The translations under genes were made by a program, and so were the position numbers. From assembly GCF_901709675.1 (NCBI RefSeq), contig NC_051100.1:5146001-5210000 (forward strand): a DNA stretch of 64,000 bases, read 5' to 3'. The DNA is from Syngnathus acus. Lineage: Eukaryota; Chordata; Actinopteri; Syngnathiformes; Syngnathidae. The notes under the pieces are model-generated. The model ran no database searches. It was not told where the DNA came from and worked only from the letters and a program-made list of their open reading frames with translations. Below, piece after piece: positions 1-15,000 of the stretch; within the stretch, counting starts at the first letter, position 1, and every line of letters begins with the position of its first letter.

Positions 1-592
1 AATTGTAGGTAAGTACAATAAAAGATTTTGTTGCTATGGAACTAAATAGAATGGTACTAAAACGGTCTATAGATAATATACGAAAATATTTGGGTTTTAA
101 TTTTTAATGACCAAGTCGTCAATAATTACATCAAAGTGTAGCTGTTTACATTTGACAACCAATCAGCAGAACTTATTTGAAAAGTCTTTTTATGTACATA
201 GTTGTTTACTTATTGTCTTAAAAAAAGTTGAAAAACCAATTATTATATTTGATCAATTTGGATGACAATGAAATATCCAAATATGTATGCAGACAAGTTT
301 GGCGAATCTCCATTACAGACAACAAAAGTTCATGATTTGACTTGCACAAAATAGAGAATTCAATATCCTCTAAATCAGGGGCGTCAAACTCATTTTTGTC
401 GCGGGTTGCATCGCAGTCATAAAAAGATGAATGGTAAAAAAAAATTGCTAGCAATATTGTTATTTTTTCAAAGTAAAGACAATTTGTAATTTTAGTAGTG
501 ACACAATTTGTCTTTGCGGGCCACATAAAATGATGTGGCGGGCCGTATCTGGCCCCCGGGCCTTGATTTTGACACCTATGCTCTCTAAATCG
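1..592. other. 3' flank of hgsnat
   Basis: Holds the hgsnat 3'UTR on the minus strand, with the hAT-like MITE (376-582) starting about 10 nt after the stop. A minus-strand ATTAAA near 97-102 is a possible poly(A) signal. Nothing else is recognisable. Confidence 0.5.
376..582. mobile_element. hAT-like MITE, copy 1, with 8-bp target duplication
   Basis: Starts CAGGGGCGTCAAACTCA and ends with the near-inverse TTGATTTTGACACCTATG. Flanking CTCTAAAT at 368-375 and 583-590 is an 8-bp target-site duplication, as hAT transposases make. The core carries GCGGGCCACATAAAATGATG and GCGGGCCGTATCTGGCCCCC, shared with the other copies. No coding capacity. Confidence 0.8.
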
Positions 593-3500
593 TCAAATTT
601 TGAGAAAGAATTTCTTTCTGTAGAGCAGGTAGGCAATGAGCACCCACAATGCAGTTCCCCACAGGCTTTGGAAGAGCCACTCCCAGTGGTTTTCCTGGAA
701 CTGCATCTCCCAGCTGAAGGGGAAGTAGAAACCCAGGAGAGAGTGTCCCACGTACACCAAGATGGAGTTCATTCCTGAGGCGGACACAGCACAGCCTTAT
801 GTGTTTTAAAGGAAAAATCCACCATTTGTCAACACAATGAGCCTTGCGGGTGAGCTACCTGGATATACGAACGGTTGTCCGCCCCACCAGCCCATAACAT
901 CCGTGACAAAATACATGGCTGCCAGCAACAGGAAGGAGAGACAGCCCATACACGTCACGTAGGACAATGACCTGATGAAAAAAAAACACAGCTCACATCA
1001 CCAGTACGTACTGTGTCTCGCAAATACAATGGGTGTAAAGGACATCCGTATACTTTTGCCCATTTAGTGTATAAAAGCAGCAGCAGTGGATCCTTGGCGC
1101 ACGCCCCGTGGCCTCTTGCCAGCCGGCCATGTCCCGTCAGTTCCTAAGTGCAAGAATGTTTGATGCAATATCATCTAATGCAAAGTGGCTGCCTCCCAGA
1201 GTCTCCGCCATGGCTTTTTTCCCTTTTTTTAAATCTCAGCTGAAGTGGAGCCAAAAAGGACTCTTGGCCGGGAGTTAATTACCGCTCGACATCCCGGCAG
1301 GGACTCGTACTCAAGTGCTCAATAACCTGTGCATGATGAACTGCCTATAAAAGCCCGGGCAGGTAATGGCGAGGGATGTGCACAGCTTTAGGGAGGTGGA
1401 GGCCCCTATGGAACATCGGCAAGAATTTGCTTACGCATCACAGATGAAATGGCATTCTTCCTGCTGCAACATTAAGACGTGCCCGAAAGGAAATGTGGAA
1501 GTGGAATAAACACATTTCAGTCAGTACGGTGACTTCACAAAGTGGACGTGCCTCTGTTCAAACAAATCCAAATGTTCTTGCTGTCAAACAATCAGATCCA
1601 ATTTAGTAGTAATCCAGCTTTGGCTCAAGTCAGTTGAGATAGACTTGAGCTGAAAGGAATAAGCGACATTGCGCTTGACTTTTGACTCATTCAGTACCAC
1701 TGACGGTTATAGACGTCAAAGATCATAACTGACTTACGGGTACAGTGTGTAAAATGCACTGTTCACCTAGTGGTGAATTAATAGAATGCAACAACGCGTG
1801 TATGTATTTTGACGCATGCGTACTTCTGGCAATTTTCCTTTTTTTTTTTTTTTTGATTAGGATGTTTAGTCCATTCATCCAAACAATACATTACACATGC
1901 TTTGGTCCTTTTCGCCAAATAGTCACATGATCGTTTGGGAACAGGCCTCACTGCGGTTACGTAGATGCTTTTCCCAGATCCCGCTTCCATTCCGTCACAG
2001 TCAAACTACGGAGTGCTTCTCCTTCTGCCAAAAGTGCCGGAGGGGGTAGAAAGGATAGAGGCTCCCCATTTTGCAGCTCATAAGGAAGAGTGATCATGCT
2101 AGGGGGATGAATATGAGCAGTCCACTTCACACTTGCGGCAATTATTTACAATCCCGGCTGTCGTTAGAGGTAACTAAACGCGTGTTTTAGTAGCTGTGAT
2201 TTAGAAAACACATCCTTTGGTTTGTGAGGAAAGTAGTTGGGTATAGAGGGTCAGGAAGCACTTACCAAAGGTTTTTATTGATAGGTATAAATCCTTCGTC
2301 TCGCGTGCACTTTGAAAGGACGGCTGCCGAGATTCCCTAAGGAGGGAAATGAAACAGATTTCAAATCGATGAAGGGGAATAAAGCCAGTAGTTGGGGCAA
2401 CTAAAAGGTAAGGCGGCAGAATCAAGCAAATCCTGCAGATGAGAGGATCAATTTAGATCAAAGCAAAAACACACCAGGCGAGTCATGTTCCTTCGAAGAG
2501 AGTGTGACGGTGTCAAACGCAAATCCGTCAATTCAGTGGCCAGTTGACCTCGTAGACTCCCAAACACAGAATGTACGATCAGATGCATCTGGCATCAATA
2601 AAAACCCAAGCGTGTCTAATCTGTTCCTATTTAGATATGATTTAGATATTTGAAGAAACATTTTATACAGCATGGAGAAAGAAAGCGGGGGAAGAGATCA
2701 GAATCACTGGCTTGTTGGGTGGATATCCATCATCCATGTATGGATGACAGAATCGATGGTGTGGAAATAGCCTAGCCGGGACTGAATTTAGCCTCCGGGT
2801 TCTCCGGGCTGCAGGATGAGGCTGCTATGTGGGCCAATCGCTCAATTTCAATCTCACTTCTTGAGCCTGATCGTTGGATTTAATTAACACGGCCTGTTGT
2901 TGTTCTTCAGCCTTTTTTTTTTTTTTTTTTTTTAAGGGGGCTCGGCTGGCCCAGAATAACAATCTGCCATAGGAATCAGACCAAAGCTCGGAAAGTGGCT
3001 TTGCATTTTGTGGTTTTATGGAAAAGTAGCGTGGTCTTGTGGTCGGTCTCCTGCGAGAATGAACACGGTGACCTGCTAATGTCTTAAACATCTATGTTTT
3101 CTTTCTTCACACAATTGTGGTTATTTTCAAGTACGTGGCACTAAAACTAACTAACTAACTGGATCTCTTCAATAACGACTACAATTCTGTGCAAACATCA
3201 TTATGTTGAGTAGCATCGACATCATTAAGTATGGTTGAGCGGGGGAATCATAAAAGTCAAATGTTTATTAATCTTGTTACGTGTTACTTTATCACTCGGT
3301 GCCACTGGGAGAAGGTAAATGGAGCTCATCTGTTTCACTTCCGTCCAGCCAATAACAGGTCGGAAATATTCACCAGCGGGAGACATCATGTGAATAGAAG
3401 CAGGTTAATGATGTGAAAATTTCTGGATGAAATTTCAAATGATTGCCATATGTTAGAAACAGAACTTGAATAGATGACAACATATGGGAATTGACTACTA

Positions 3501-6500
3501 TATGGAATTTTCTTTATGTTGGAATAAACTCTGTTGTGTATTATTTTCATATAATTGATTTATTTGTCTCCATAAAATATCAAACATCGCTTTAAAAGAA
3601 AGCTAATTTGTTTTTTTCTCATTTTTATTTTATTTTTTCCCAGCCAACATGGCCTGCCTCTTTCACAGTTTGATGCAGGCAGCCCATCCAGCTCCATCGT
3701 CACTTCAAGTCACATGACTGCCACTTGAAGACGTGGGCTGCTTTTAACCTCATTTGAAAAAAAGCACATATAAAACATCTCTGCAGCATCTCACCCTGAT
3801 TAGAAAGAAAACGGCCAAACACGTGGAGGCTTCCCACTCGGACAACTGTCAATCGCGTAACAGCTTGGTGGCACGTTTTTGAGATGCAAAACAGGCCATC
3901 TCGTATAACCCTCGCATTCCCCTGTGGGACACGTTCCCATCCTTAGTGAAATAAAGGGCCAGCTTGGCTTTTTTTTTTTTTTGGCTCCCTTTGTGTTTGG
4001 AGACCACCCAGAATGGACTGAAGCTCCAAAACAAATATGAACTAGAAGCCACTGTGATGAAAACCTTTTTTTCCTGATAACTCTAAGCAATTCTCTGTTA
4101 ACCAGTTTATCATTACTGCCGTGTGTTCGGTCTGCAAATATTTGCAGAGACTTAGCATGCAGGTGAGCAACCTTGCTCTCCATCAGATGCCATGCACTGG
4201 ACAGTCTGTCAACAACATTAAAAAAAATAAAGTGCCTTAACAAAGAAAATGAAATAATAATGTTGTTCAGTTTGGGTTACCTTTAAAAAAAAAAAAACAC
4301 ATTTTGGCCCTTTGCCATAGCTAGGTAGAACAGCTAGGTAAAAATGGTTCCAATATTTTAAAAAGATTGCCTCGCAATAGCTCTATTTATTTTTATTTTT
4401 TTTCTTTAAATGAAGACAATTGTAGTCGATGCACAATTTGTCTTCGCGGGCCACATAGAATGATGTGGCGGGCCGCATCTGGCCCCCATACCTCGAGTTT
4501 GACACCAATCATCTAGAGCTCCACAAAGGCTACTGAGAGACAGTACGTATCCCCCTGTGGCGCTGGCTAGTTGTGTCTTCTGAGATCACACACATGTTCT
4601 CACTAAGCCTCGCTAATGAATGGCTTTGACGGTGATGACTAACATCCAGGCAGCCTTGAAAAAAAAAAAAAACGACTTGCATTTTACCTGGAAGATGAAA
4701 TTGGTTTATATGTGTACCTACCAAGATGGTGGCCCACACGAGGAACCTGCCCAGGATGTGAATGTTCTTCTCCTTGTAGAAAATGAAGATTTTCCCTGCC
4801 TGCAGAAAGATAAGGGAAGGAAGTTAGCAAAGCGCCCGTCGTATTTACGTATTGGGTAACCAAATAGGCCTGGGAGGTGTCCCTGATGCGGCGGTCATAT
4901 TTCTCCTATCCCGTAGAGCCAGATGTGGGGTGTAAGTCATCTGCGCCCTCCCTTTAATTTGGTGATGATGAATGCATTTCAGCCTAGGACATTGGCATGG
5001 GCCGGCGCAGACCAGGCCAGAGGACACCTGGCGCGTCACTGACTGATGTGCTCGCTTTCAATAGTCCATCGGGAAATGAGAAATGTTGGATTGGATGGGG
5101 AGATTCTCACAAGAAAACACTTTACACTGACGCCGCTGCAATCAGACTAGGTCAAAAAGATTCTCGCCTCAAATATTTCTTCCTGACGACATTTTGAATG
5201 TGAATGAAGGCAGTTGTATGTGTACTAATATTTGATTTGACTAATCAAGCCAGTTAAGAAAAATAAACCAAGTTTGTTTTGTTAACGTGCATTTGTCGGA
5301 CAACTTCAGCTTTCCTAATGCGATCAAATTTTGCATTTAGTAATCTTATCCGGAACAGTTGAAAGTAGTGACGGAAGGCGTTCACAAATTTTCCCCCGTA
5401 TTAATGAAATGTAAATAATGGAATACGGTATGAATTTTAAATCACCTGCATTCCCAGAAATCCCATCACAATGGAGTTGATTGTTCCCAGAATCCCCTCT
5501 GGGTCAAAAGGTTGGGTGGTGCGATACAATTCCTGGAGAACACCAAAAACAAATCACGATTGTTCCTCTGATACAAAATAAATTGCTTTTCAGAGCTACT
5601 TACTTTGCACGTGGGATACCTGTACATGTTGTCCCCAAATAACCACCTGTCAACATATCCCGCTGCTCCTCCAGTGCAATTGGGGTAAAGACCATTATCT
5701 CCAATTCCACCAGCTCCCAGATAGCCTCTGATACCAACACAGACATCAACACTATATCAACTCATTCACTCCCATTGACGGCTATAGACGTCAAAAGTCC
5801 ATTGGGCTGGCAGTGAATGAATTAAAAAAAAAAAATGAATGTCTCATACTAAATTTAAATATGTGGGATGAAAAGCTATACATGTGTATGGAATCCTATA
5901 ATTTCACAGAAAACACATTCTATCTGAAACAGACAATATTTGGTAATCGTGTGCGTTCGCAGCGACACACAAAAAGAAGCACTTAGCGGAGGACTCAGTG
6001 CGAGGAAGATGGATCCTTTGCCTCTCCTCCTCTTACTGCACATGACAGAGCCAGATAGTCTAATTACACCCTCTGAAGCATTCAACGCGGGCCCATAAAT
6101 CACTTTCGTTCATAACACCAACAACACAAGGTGCACACAACACAACCAGAAACGTACAGCTCGCACCCTCACGGAACGTTCCGTGCAATTCACACATTCA
6201 GTGAATAATTCAATAGATTGATTGAGTTACATGAGAGCAGTCTTAGACCCTACAGTACGTACGTGGGGCAGTTGGGTACTGGGAGGAGGAAGGTGATGCA
6301 CAGCCATAAGGTCTCCAAGAGGATGATGGTCAGCCACTGGGGCCAGTACGCCACCACATCCTGGATGGGGGCCCACCATTGATCCTGTGGTACAAAGACT
6401 TCAACTTGAATAATTGACAGCAAAAATGACATAGTATAGCATAAATCAACATTTAGGACTATTTTTGTGAGGTGGCCTGCTGTGAAAATGGAGACTGCAT

Positions 6501-8980
6501 TCAATTGCTAATCCTGCGCCACAACTTTTACCTGCTTCCACCCGGTCTAAAGTTGAGTCTACTTTCGGTCTTCAAAATGTCAAATGCGCAAAGGCGTGTA
6601 ATTGAAAAGTCCAGGTGGTTTGCCAAATTCCCAAACAGGATAATCTAGGTACGCCCAAGCACAAAAATGAAGATGCATTTGTTTTCACACCCAATATCGG
6701 AACCATACTTGATAACTGAATTTCGTTTTCAAAACAAGGAAGCACTGTTTATTTTTTTCTTTTACCAATAAAATCCAGCCTGCGGAGCTGCTTACCGCTT
6801 TTTGTCCAGTCTTCTCGTTCCCCCCTAGAGTCTGCAGGAGAGCCAAAACAAAATAAGTGAAGCCCAATCGCTGCAGTACTCCCGGGATCCTGAGCCACGA
6901 CCAAGAAACTGGAACACATGAAGGAAATGATGAATACATGAACACACACATAACTCGCTTGAGCTGCTGATGTCAGCATATTATAAATCAGCAAATTGAT
7001 TAATAGTGGTATTGGGATCTTTTCAAGCATCCCGCCAATACATTTGTTCCATTCCAGAGAAGACTGATGGACAGTATAAGTAAGTGGGGAATGTCAGCAC
7101 GCCGGATACGGATGTTGCAAAGCGGATCAAAGGTTCCAAGTCATCTCTTGCTCTGCGCAGATTGAGTAGGATAAGATTGACTCTTGCTTGAGAGATTGAT
7201 GATAATCTACACATTAGTTAATTGAAACGCCCTTTGCTGCAAAAAAAAAAAAAAAGTGTCGGAAAAACAATGAAATCCCAATCTTCGATCAGGTCGCATT
7301 AAATAAGAGGAGGAACTTCCAAAAGGGGGGAGCCAACTGTCACATTTGTTTTCCACCCTCGGACACAAAGGTTACCTTCATGCTTTTATGAATCCCAAAA
7401 GCACTGAAAGAACATCATCAAAACGGTTCAGTTTATACGAGGTGACTCGGAGTTGATTTTAATGGTTCTCACAGGTTCCTCTGCCTTGTCTGACATTGGC
7501 GCACGCAAAGATGATGTGACTGCATTCTCTTATGAGATCAAACTAAGCCACCAAACAGCCAAGGGTGTCCTTGGAGACTGAGGTCAAAGCTTCCGTTGAT
7601 GGTAAAAGTCGCCTTGTTGTGAGAAGCTACAGGAGCAGCTGCATGGAGCTGAGCCTTGTAATTCTATCTCTTTGTAATCGTCCATTACCGCGCTGCTTGT
7701 TTTTGCTCAATCTTCCCCTGTTAAACGTCCCCCGGTGCGGGATTGGGAACACACACACATACAATAACAATATTTTCGTTAACTGGGTTACGCAGACTTA
7801 CACCCAGGAAAAAAACACCATTAGCATCTGGCTAATGTGTGAAAGGGCGTGAAACCCCGGGTGGTCGATAAAATGAAAACTACTTTTCTGAGCTTTAACC
7901 CGAACACACCTTTGCAGCAAAAATCATAGCCTCAGATCCCATAAGATATATTGAACTCATTCAGTGCCACTGACGGTTATAGACGTCATATATATTAACA
8001 TTGTTGGCAGTGAATGACTTAAGCTGGCTAACAATGATGCAGGAATATGAAAAAAAAAACGGGTGCTCACTTGGCGACGCTTTTGTTACAGAAAACATTT
8101 TCTTGACCACATTCTTGACCGGCTGAGTCTTGTTTTTCAAAGGAACAGGTACATTATTTATGTAGCAAGCTATTATACTTTAATGATGCTCCCAGCACAG
8201 ACGTGAAGTAAATAACAAACCTGTCCGCAAACAGGATGTACAAGTTCCATTAGCAGCGCACGCTAATTTTGCACCTACGTGGTCCATCACGCGGGGAGTA
8301 GTTGAGGAAGCAGAAGCCGAGAGTCAGCAGGACCGCCGTTCTCCACGTGATTTTTTGCAGCAGCTGCAGGCGGCCTACGCCTTTCCTCTGCATGGAGTTC
8401 AACGCCAACACCACTGAGGTCCCGATAATGAAGACAAACCTCAAAGACACAACATCGCCTGTTGTTAAGGCAGCTCTTTGTATTTTTTGTTGTTGTTGCA
8501 ATGACTGTGCTAAAAACTAAAATCATAACCTACCATGGCATGACTAGATCCGCCACAGTCAAACCTAGAGAAAATGAAATCTATTTTATTAAACATACAC
8601 AGCTCCTGACCTCATATACTGTAATTCCAGCAATCCAAAAAGTTTTTCAATACATAAGATTTTTTTTTTTTTTGGTCCCACACATCTTTTAATAACAATA
8701 AATAAACAGCTTGGGCTCCTGTGACAGGACTGGCCCTTGAAGCACAGAAAGGATTCATCACATCACCTGTAAAATCAATATGGTGTATTGATTTGGCAAA
8801 AATGCGATTTTAGAACTCAACATGCTCATGGCAAAAGGAAGAACTTTGATTAATTTTGTTTATCTTCTTATTTTTATTTCAAACTCTCCCACAGAGTCCT
8901 ATCTACTCTTTAAATGCACTTTTCTGCCTCCATTGTTAATGACAATAAAAAAAAGATGGATTTCATCACACTGGAGATGC

Positions 8981-9042
<62 letters not shown>

Positions 9043-12000
9043 CTTTAGATCACATTCATCATAATTAGTGAAACGGGGTCACAAATTGCTCAAAATTGAA
9101 CATTTTGTCATGATATGAGCTGTTTTTAACTAAATATAACAGTAAGTTGAACACATTATTCTTAAATTTATATTTTATTTTTACTATTTTTATTTAATAT
9201 ATTATAATTTAATAAAACCCTATGATTATAAATTATAAATTCATATTTCCATTGTAAAGAAATTTACAGTTATTTACCTTTGTATTTTTTGAAATGATAC
9301 TTTTTGTTTATGAATCTTTTGTATTATACGGCATATATTATGGCATCATATTGCATTGGTCATTTCAGCCCCTGCTCTAACAAAATATGTTCTCGCTGCT
9401 TTTTTGGGTGAAGTTTTGTTGTGAATGCATCAGACTTTACTTCACCATTCCACGGTGCATGTTGGAAGAACCAGTAGCCTCCTCCGCCGTAGTTGACAAA
9501 CACCATCACGGTCAGGGCAAACCTACAGCGGCAGAAACAAATTTGGGAAACATAATAAAAAAAAAAGGTTTGAAATTCTGCTGTATTGCAGGATAATGCA
9601 ACCTGAGCGGTATGAATCACTCAGGAAATGAACACTCGTCCTCTGGATCTCCTCGAGCAAGACTGCTGACTCAAGGCTTTTGTGTCTAATATATGATACA
9701 CTTTATGCTTTGCAGTGAGCAAGGCTGCTCAAACACTTGCGCACGTGATGGAGTGCTTCACTGAATTATGCGCACTGGCGGGAAAAAAAGTGTTAATAAC
9801 ACAATAACAAAACTCAACACATGTTGTATCCTTTCAACATCATATATAAATTGTTGTGATTTACCGAAGAACAAAAAGATTGCCTTTAAGTGTCATAATG
9901 AAATCAGCAACATTTCCAGTCTGCCTGTATCTACTTGTGCCTCGGTTCGATTAAAAGGGCGCACCGAGCCATTACTGCTCTTTTAGCTTCAGACCGCAGA
10001 TAGGAGATTTTAATCAGCCACTATCTTTCTCCTAAGGTCCATCAAAGTGAACTACGCATACTCTATCTGATGCTCACGTGTATATATCATTGAAGTTTTG
10101 ACGAGCGTATCCATTAGTCGCCATAGCGACGGCGACAAAGGTCAAAGAAGTGACCAGACCAGTCCTGGTAAAAGAAAATAATTGCAATATGAGGCTTTAT
10201 GAGCCATCTCTCGAATGAAAACATTGCAGATTAAACTAGCAGCATCACGTGGCTGACACTTGCTCCACCAAATAATCATTAAAGCTCTGGAAAACATATT
10301 TTTAGGTTGAATCAGTTTATTTGACCAGTTCTAATCAGTCGCAATGCCTTCCTCTGAATATTTATGACATCGGTAAGTGATTGATTTGGTGGGGGGGTGA
10401 CAGGATTGATGATTTATAGCAAACAGATTACTTATAGACCGAATCTCGTCAGCAGTAGCGAGTGGTTACGACTCACTTACAGACCTCTTTGTTATGAATT
10501 ATTGCGTATGCATGAGCAATTTCAGTGCTGTGTTGCAAATGAGCACAGAATTACTCGCGCTGATATGACCACGAATATTGGGAAACGTCTCTTAATCAAT
10601 TAATTATATTTGATGTTGATGATGATTATAATGATCCATTTTCAAGATACCGATACTGCGCATATTATATCGGTTCTTGTTTTGTGGCCAAAGTTCAGGA
10701 CACTTCTGAAACCCAATCAGAGAAAAATCTGGAGCTCAGTCAAAACAGGGAACAAAATGAACGAGTCAGCCATCTGGCAATGGTCTGCTCTGCTCTGCTT
10801 TATTATTTGTTCCCCTGTTCCACTAAATACTGACGAGGCAATTTCTTCCACGCAAACTGGTGACAAGCTTTCAGTTGTGAGGCACGGAATTAAAATTGGA
10901 ATGCTTTTAGAAAAATTAACATGCAACTGTCACTGTGCCCTATATCATGTCTGTGGGGCAATTATTTGAAGCCCCCTTTGCTCACACCAAAAAAAAAAAA
11001 ACGTTTGCCACGAAGAATGAATCGGCATTTACGGTAGATGACTGATGTCCGTTTTTTTCTGAGGCAAGAACTTGTTACTTATCAGGGGCATGGATCATAA
11101 GTCAAAAGGCTGAGATGTAATTGGATTAAATAAGTCTGGCCAGGTATTTCACATTATTACCAGTCAGGGAATTTATATCAGATGCTGGCGTTTCAGTTAT
11201 CATTAGCTAATGTAGTATTTTTTTTTTTATGCCATTTACACAGCTAACGTTAGCTAGCGTAGAATCAACAACATGCAAAATGTAACGTCACTGATGTTAA
11301 ACCTGCGAGGGGCCGGCTTACAATCTCCACTCTAATTCATCTCAAAAGTGAAGATGAGGTCAAGTTCACGCAAAACTCAGCCAATCACGCCTCGCTGTTC
11401 CCGTATTGATCCTAAATTGAGCGCAGGAAATTGTCCAAAAATGAAATAGTAGTAGGAGTCCCCATCCCTGAATTATACATTTTTCTTCCAATCTTCATTC
11501 ATCAGGGAACCTAAATTACATTTTGGCTATTATAAGCAAACAGGTGAGTGGCTCGAACCGGCACCGATGGGAAATGGAATATCACTCATCCTTTCCATGA
11601 ACCGTTAGAAACGCTTGTGCGAATGCACTTAACCAGCTGAGCCTCCCAAAATAAATAAAGGCATGCGGTGTTTTGGACTGGATGAATCTGTGCTGAGGTT
11701 CCACACAATTGAGTATCTTAATGCAATCCACAGATGGTGAAGATGTTAGTCATCTGCTGGATGCTGCCGGGTTTCCTCCCAGTCTCCATTTTGGCAAGAG
11801 ATCTATGGCCATGTGCATGTGTGCTGATATGTTGACTATTATTACATCAATTATTTGGCACGGAGGAGGTCAGAGCCACACCAGCATCCTGTTTCCAGAG
11901 AGGCGTGCTTTGTGTCTCCCCCCCCGGGCCACAATTAAGGCGAGCAGGGAGCCCAGATTCGATCACACACATCCACCCTGCCCAATAGGAAGACACACGC

Positions 12001-15000
12001 ATGGGCGAGGCGAGACGCGTCTGACGTTGGGACCCCCTCTTGATAACAAAAGCTTGGGGGGAGCTTGTGGCCAGACCGTGACCTCTTGTAATTATTCATT
12101 ACGCTGGGCCTGTAGATTGTCATATACTGCTGCAAAAAAAAAAGTGGCGCGTGGTTGAAAAAGAAGATGGCACGTACCCTCGAAAAGCGTCCAATGAACG
12201 CAGGCGTTTATGTTTTACTTTGGTGGCACTGCCCTCAGCTTGGGGAGCATGCGCTTCATCCTGTAGATGTAATGACAAAGGGGAGAGAGATAATGTCAAA
12301 CACTAAGTGCATTAGATCATGAGCGTTTGTCATCTCAACATACAGCAGATATTTTAATGAGCGTGCAATATTACGCAAATAGAAATTGATTCTTGCCTTC
12401 TTGGGACACAAAAAAAAACAAAATTTTTTTGTAACTAATACTAATGTTATAGTGCAATGTGTAGATTAAATAACAAATATTTTCCAATGTGACTTTTTTT
12501 TTCCTAATTCGTTAATTCCAAGCACAATTGTTTGCAATTAGTTAAAAAAATAATTACAAAAACACAACTTGACCATTTTTTTTGTCACCAATACTCATGT
12601 TATAGTGCAATGGGAACATTAAATAACAAATGTTTTCCAATGTTATTTTTTTCTAATTCATTAATAGTCATTTGGAATGTAAAGTGGTTTTGGCAAACTT
12701 TCAAGAAGCATCTTTTATGAAAGAACGTAAATACTAATATTAGGCTCCTGACTCTTTTTTTGTGAGAACAACACTCTCATTGCCTTCTCAGTTGGACTCC
12801 CATGCAGAGCAGGAAGACACCGTCCCTAATACGTAATGATGGATCTACATGACATTTACTCAGCATGTGGAAGGCCTGAGACAGCTTGCTTGGAAGAATG
12901 AGTGGAGCCATTCATGCTTCACAGTCATGTTTGTCTGAATGCCTCCATGTCAGTCTGCTGCACAATTGGCTCTGCTAACATTTGTATCAATCTTTCTATT
13001 AGTGTCTCTGCAGCTTGATGACTGCAGGCTCAGGAAATTTTCAGCGCTCACCATTTGGTCAAGCTCAACAAAGTCGTTGGATCAAGACGTAGTCATTTAC
13101 AAAAATGACAGTTATCACATCTGATATTTGACAAACTTGAACTTACATTATCCAGCGAGTACTGGGGCCTTTGACAACAAATGCTCTTTGCAAATTTAGA
13201 TGCGGAACACTTTCTGGAAGAGAGACAAAATAAATACATGAATGAAAATTGGAAAAAAAAAACAGGTGGAAGATTAAGAGTTGCGTGGATACCTGTAGAT
13301 GTAAGGTGCAACAACGAATAAGAGAGCGGTTACAGCCAAGAAGAGAGTCGCCACCAGAATAGCTAAAATGGAGAAGACATCATCAATGACAGACAAAACT
13401 TTATTGCATTCCAGTATAAATGCAAAATCTAAATCAGAGTCGGTTTGAAACTAAATGACTCCCACCAAAATGATTTATTTATCCATTGATCCATCTTTTT
13501 GTTTGGGAGTGTGCTTCTTTTGACTTCTTTAAAAAAAAAAATGGCTGACAACTGTCAAACAAGTGAGACCAACAGGTACAAATAGTTGACTGGATCCAAT
13601 CCCCCCAGAGTTCTTTATCTGTCAATCGGTGCCAAAGGTGATACCCTGAGTGACAAACAAGAACCTAATGGACAGAATTCTTAGTCAATCCATCACATGG
13701 GTAATCTAATCTGAGAGGCACACTGGTATTCCTACCAGGGAGACATATGAGGGACATTTGGGTCAGACCTCGACAACAGTCTCTTTATATTCTTTTCGAC
13801 ATGTTTTATGGCCACTTTTAACAATATAAAGCACAGGTGTCAAACTCGAGGCCCGGGGGCCTGATGTGGCCCGCCACATCATTTTATGTGGCCCGCGAAG
13901 ACAAAAATTGCAAATCAATCGTGACAAAAAGGAGTTTGACACCCTTGATCTAAAGCGATGAAACATAGATAATAATAATTGTTAGTCCGTGTAATATTTA
14001 CACTCTGCCTTTAGCTAAAGACACCAAAACGTAAAAAAAATCTCAATATGAGTCCGTGTCTGCATTATTATAAACGATGAACACCCCAATTCTTAAAAAA
14101 TCTTTCACTGTAAAGATACAAAACATTTAGAAATACCCAAAAGTTCAATTGACTTAATCCTTCTCGTCATCAGTAAAATTCAACTGTCAAATGTATTTTA
14201 CAGCCGTGAAGCAGTCTATAAAAGTAGAACAAACAGGCTCAGGAGATACGTGTGTGCGTCAAAGCGGAGCAAAAAGGGGAGGCCTCGGATGCCGTGTTTG
14301 CCTTTTTAGCGGAAGAACAAATAAAAAGACGCCATTGGAAGCCGAGCCGACGGCAGCACCGACATCCTCTCGGAACATGGAGTGGCATCTTCATAAAGAA
14401 ACATCGTAAAGCTCTCCAGCGCGAAAACACTTTGCAGCGCTCTATTACTGTCAGGATGAAGGCCAGATGAATAGAGGCACTCGGAAACAACTAGATTAAC
14501 TTCATCAATACATTTGCGTAAGACAGACACTTAATAGGGTTCGCTATTTAACTTGAAATTGTGGTTTGGGTGCAGCCGTGGTTCAAACATTGCGCACGCA
14601 CCGAACAAATGAGCTCACAATGTCGCCAATCAATGCCGAGGTAAACTTTGAAATTCCCTCGCACGGCTTCAGCTGCTGACCAGACCATTACTTAAACTGA
14701 GCGTACCCTGTGGGGAGTTTGTATAATCACCGGCGTGTGTAGCTAATGGAAGCTCATCATACTGCGAGGGGTGCAGTTCCACTGACCGTATATCTGCTCG
14801 GGTAATGGCTCCCCGGCCTTAAAAGTCGGATCCGCAACATAATCTGCAATATTGTTAAGTAGGGTGTACATTATGGACAGAGACGCTTTCAAAATCCCAT
14901 TATGCCCTAATCCTTCCACCTTCCCTAATGTATTACGCACAGGTCTGGGCCTTCGAAACAATCACAAAAGCTTTTCTTTTTGATCCCTTTTGAAGAAAGA

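Noticed and set aside
8822-9064. Frame encoding a CVCVCV run
   Set aside because: It is translation of the (GT)n microsatellite.
10080-10175. CpG-containing, exon-like patch in hgsnat intron 7
   Set aside because: Frames contain stops, and the hgsnat protein is already continuous across this intron with matching phase.
14190-14480. GC-richer block with several overlapping frames in hgsnat intron 4
   Set aside because: No splice-compatible frame and no recognised protein. The flanking hgsnat exons join in phase without it.
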